NCBI GenBank assembly: GCA_030539815.1
Contig: JAUNXM010000069.1
Span: 1 to 9,778 of the forward strand
From: Methanobacterium sp.
GTDB lineage: Archaea; Methanobacteriota; Methanobacteria; Methanobacteriales; Methanobacteriaceae
Direction of reading: 5' to 3'
Length of the DNA stretch: 9,778 bases
The notes beneath the pieces are model-generated. The model ran no database searches and was not told the origin of the DNA. It worked only from the letters and a program-made list of their open reading frames with translations. A program made the position numbers and the translations under genes. Below, piece after piece: positions 8,657 to 9,778 of the stretch (position 1 is the first letter of the stretch; the number at the start of each line of letters is the position of its first letter).

Positions 8657-9196
8657 ATGGATAAAAAATTAATTTTAACTGGTTTAATAATGTTATTTAC
8701 TGCTATATCCTTATCTGGATGGGGTTCATTGTATGGACCCTTACCTGATTCCAATACATCATCTAGTAACCAGGTTAACGCTGCTTTTTCCAGTGGTTGG
8801 AATGATATAATCGTACCAGATCCCAGTTTATATATTTTAAATGCACCAGAACGTCTACTCTCTCCGTCTCTTTCCAGATTATTATCCCCCTCCCCCGAGA
8901 GGATGTTATCACCGTACCCCCCACAGATTTTATCACCTTCGCCATTAAGAATATTATCCGGTTATCCAGAGGGAATACTTTCATCTTCACCTTTAAGGCC
9001 AATTTCTGAATCTTTGGAACGGATCTTATCATCAACAGAGAGAACATTATCACCATGTACATCTAGACCAGTTTCAGCATCCCCAGAGCGTGTTTTATCA
9101 GCTTACCCTGAAAGACACCTTTCACCAAACCCAGTTAGAATCCGCTCCCCCTCACCTGAACGTGTAATATCCTCCTCACCTACCAGACCACTTTAA
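8657..9196 (+). CDS. Exported protein built of Ser/Pro/Arg octapeptide repeats
   Basis: This is a 179-residue protein I cannot assign to a known family. The N-terminus (MDKK plus a hydrophobic stretch to about residue 20) is a signal peptide or anchor. It ends in SLSGWGS, exactly like a lipobox but with Trp22 where the lipidated Cys would be. A Ser/Asn-rich spacer (about 24-60) leads to fourteen tandem units covering 68-178. The consensus is L-S-P-S-P-E-R-[I/V/L], and one unit (124-130) is seven residues long. The domain is basic, rich in Ser and Pro, and puts two hydrophobic residues at every unit junction. It has no acidic run and only one Cys (134). AGGGGGTGGG at 8642-8651 is a strong ribosome binding site. 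The gene has its own TATA-like box and terminator. A cell-wall or surface-associated role is inferred from export and composition only. Confidence 0.75.
   Translation: MDKKLILTGLIMLFTAISLSGWGSLYGPLPDSNTSSSNQVNAAFSSGWNDIIVPDPSLYILNAPERLLSPSLSRLLSPSPERMLSPYPPQILSPSPLRILSGYPEGILSSSPLRPISESLERILSSTERTLSPCTSRPVSASPERVLSAYPERHLSPNPVRIRSPSPERVISSSPTRPL
8858..9190 (+). repeat. 24-bp coding tandem repeat (14 octapeptide units)
   Basis: Fourteen tandem units encode the octapeptide L-S-x-[S/Y]-P-x-R-x. The protein pattern is well kept while synonymous codons vary widely; the arginines, for example, use AGA, AGG, CGT, CGC and CGG. One unit is short by a codon. This is an old array held by selection on the protein, not a fresh DNA expansion. 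Confidence 0.75.
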
Positions 9197-9206
9197 TATA
9201 ACATCC

Positions 9207-9249
9207 CCCTGGTTTTGGTTAGTAAAATCCCAGGGTATTCAGATTTTTT
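9207..9249 (+). terminator. Hairpin terminator after the octapeptide-repeat gene
   Basis: CCCTGG (9207-9212) pairs with CCAGGG (9230-9235). The stem continues as TTTT against AAAA with a small bulge, and a T6 run follows at 9244-9249. The hairpin lies between convergent genes and could also serve the RNase III transcript from the other side. Confidence 0.6.
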
Positions 9250-9287
9250 GGTGTGAGGTTAGAAAAGAAATGTTGGAGTATGAGCCA

Positions 9288-9778
9288 TTAAAGTCTGTTA
9301 AGTGCCATTTTAGCGGCCTGTTGTTCAGCTTCTTTCTTACTTCCACCAATACCTGTTCCATATTCTTCACCATTAACCAGTACCATCATGGTGAATCTTT
9401 TTTTATGGGGTTCTCCTTCTTCATGTACCAACTGGTAACTTATAATGTAACTCTCCTGGTCACATAATTGGTTCAATTCAGACTTGTAATCATAAAAAAA
9501 AACATCTCCCCGTTCAATATGAGGTAGAACTGTTTTAGTAAGGAATTCTTTCACCTTACCCAGACCATGGTCAAGATAGAGGGCTCCAATGAATGATTCA
9601 AATACATCAGCCACCACAGAATCAACTTCCCTGGCAGTTAGTTCCGCACCAGCCCCAAACTTTAAACACTTATCCAACCCTAATTCCATAGAATAAGCAT
9701 AAAGTGCTTGTTTACACACGAAATTAGCACGCGTACGGGTTAATGCACCCTCATCCAATTCATGGTCCCTCAGGTACA
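9288..9778 (-). CDS. rnc: Ribonuclease III, bacterial type (3' part, start beyond window)
   Basis: This is the C-terminal 162 residues or so of an RNase III, which cleaves double-stranded RNA in rRNA and mRNA processing. The frame stays open to the window end ([18 protein letters not shown]), so the TTG at 9758 is an internal leucine and not a start. The nuclease domain shows [25 protein letters not shown] and the catalytic helix [14 protein letters not shown], with its Asp-x-x-Glu pair. The first signature (ERLEFLGD) lies outside the window. A double-stranded-RNA-binding domain closes the protein, with [20 protein letters not shown] and [15 protein letters not shown]. RNase III is usually about 225 residues, so some 60 are missing. 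Only a minority of archaea carry this bacterial-type enzyme. The gene converges on the octapeptide-repeat gene. Confidence 0.93.
   Translation of the reverse strand, partial: YLRDHELDEGALTRTRANFVCKQALYAYSMELGLDKCLKFGAGAELTAREVDSVVADVFESFIGALYLDHGLGKVKEFLTKTVLPHIERGDVFFYDYKSELNQLCDQESYIISYQLVHEEGEPHKKRFTMMVLVNGEEYGTGIGGSKKEAEQQAAKMALNRL

Noticed and set aside
8775..9062. Minus-strand 95-residue ORF inside the octapeptide-repeat gene
   Set aside because: It lies opposite the regular 24-bp coding repeat, has no ribosome binding site, and its composition simply mirrors the repeat on the other strand.
8858..9193. CRISPR-like array
   Set aside because: The 24-bp periodicity is coding, without constant repeats or unique spacers, and it keeps a single open reading frame.
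9270..9467. Plus-strand 65-residue ORF at the 3' end of the RNase III gene
   Set aside because: It is antisense to the conserved double-stranded-RNA-binding domain, and its hydrophobic look is a by-product of the reverse complement.
9756..9758. TTG as the RNase III start codon
   Set aside because: The frame remains open upstream with family-consistent residues, and about 60 N-terminal residues including the first catalytic signature would be missing.

Overview
The window reads as a chromosomal segment of a methanogenic archaeon, most likely of the Methanobacteriales (Methanobacterium-like). The evidence is the AT-rich intergenic DNA, the TATA-like boxes with purine-rich upstream elements, the oligo-T terminators, the G-rich ribosome binding sites, and a gene set of MrfA-like helicase, DUF488, N-domain-less MgtE and surface proteins with simple membrane anchors. 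The genus is inferred from style; no diagnostic marker gene is present.

Layout. Positions 1-386 are AT-rich leader DNA with an inverted repeat and a possible promoter. They precede a small OB-fold-like protein (387-710), a DUF488 protein (825-1316) and a large DEAH-box helicase (1403-4213). The helicase combines an MrfA/YprA-type motor, a DUF1998 four-cysteine module and, unusually, a C-terminal block of four TPR repeats. An alpha/beta hydrolase (4242-5051) follows at 28 bp with no terminator between them. These four same-strand genes look like a DNA-maintenance neighbourhood, although the hydrolase may only be a passenger.

Positions 5052-7392 carry envelope genes in AT-rich DNA: a tiny lipoprotein (5287-5502), a possible 21-codon ORF, and a convergent minus-strand gene (5768-7012). 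That gene encodes a secreted, membrane-anchored protein with seven beta-propeller repeats, read from the best Shine-Dalgarno sequence in the window. A divergent region of about 380 bp separates it from an MgtE-type magnesium transporter (7393-8343), whose coding sequence clearly extends upstream of its first ATG.

Positions 8344-9778 hold a long leader with short repeats, an exported protein made almost entirely of an eight-residue Ser/Pro/Arg repeat (8657-9196), a hairpin terminator, and the 3' part of a convergent bacterial-type RNase III gene that runs off the window end.

The items most worth following are the helicase-TPR fusion, the octapeptide-repeat exported protein with an apparently lost lipobox cysteine, and the non-canonical start of the magnesium transporter. 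I see no CRISPR array, tRNA, rRNA, transposase or complete defence system.
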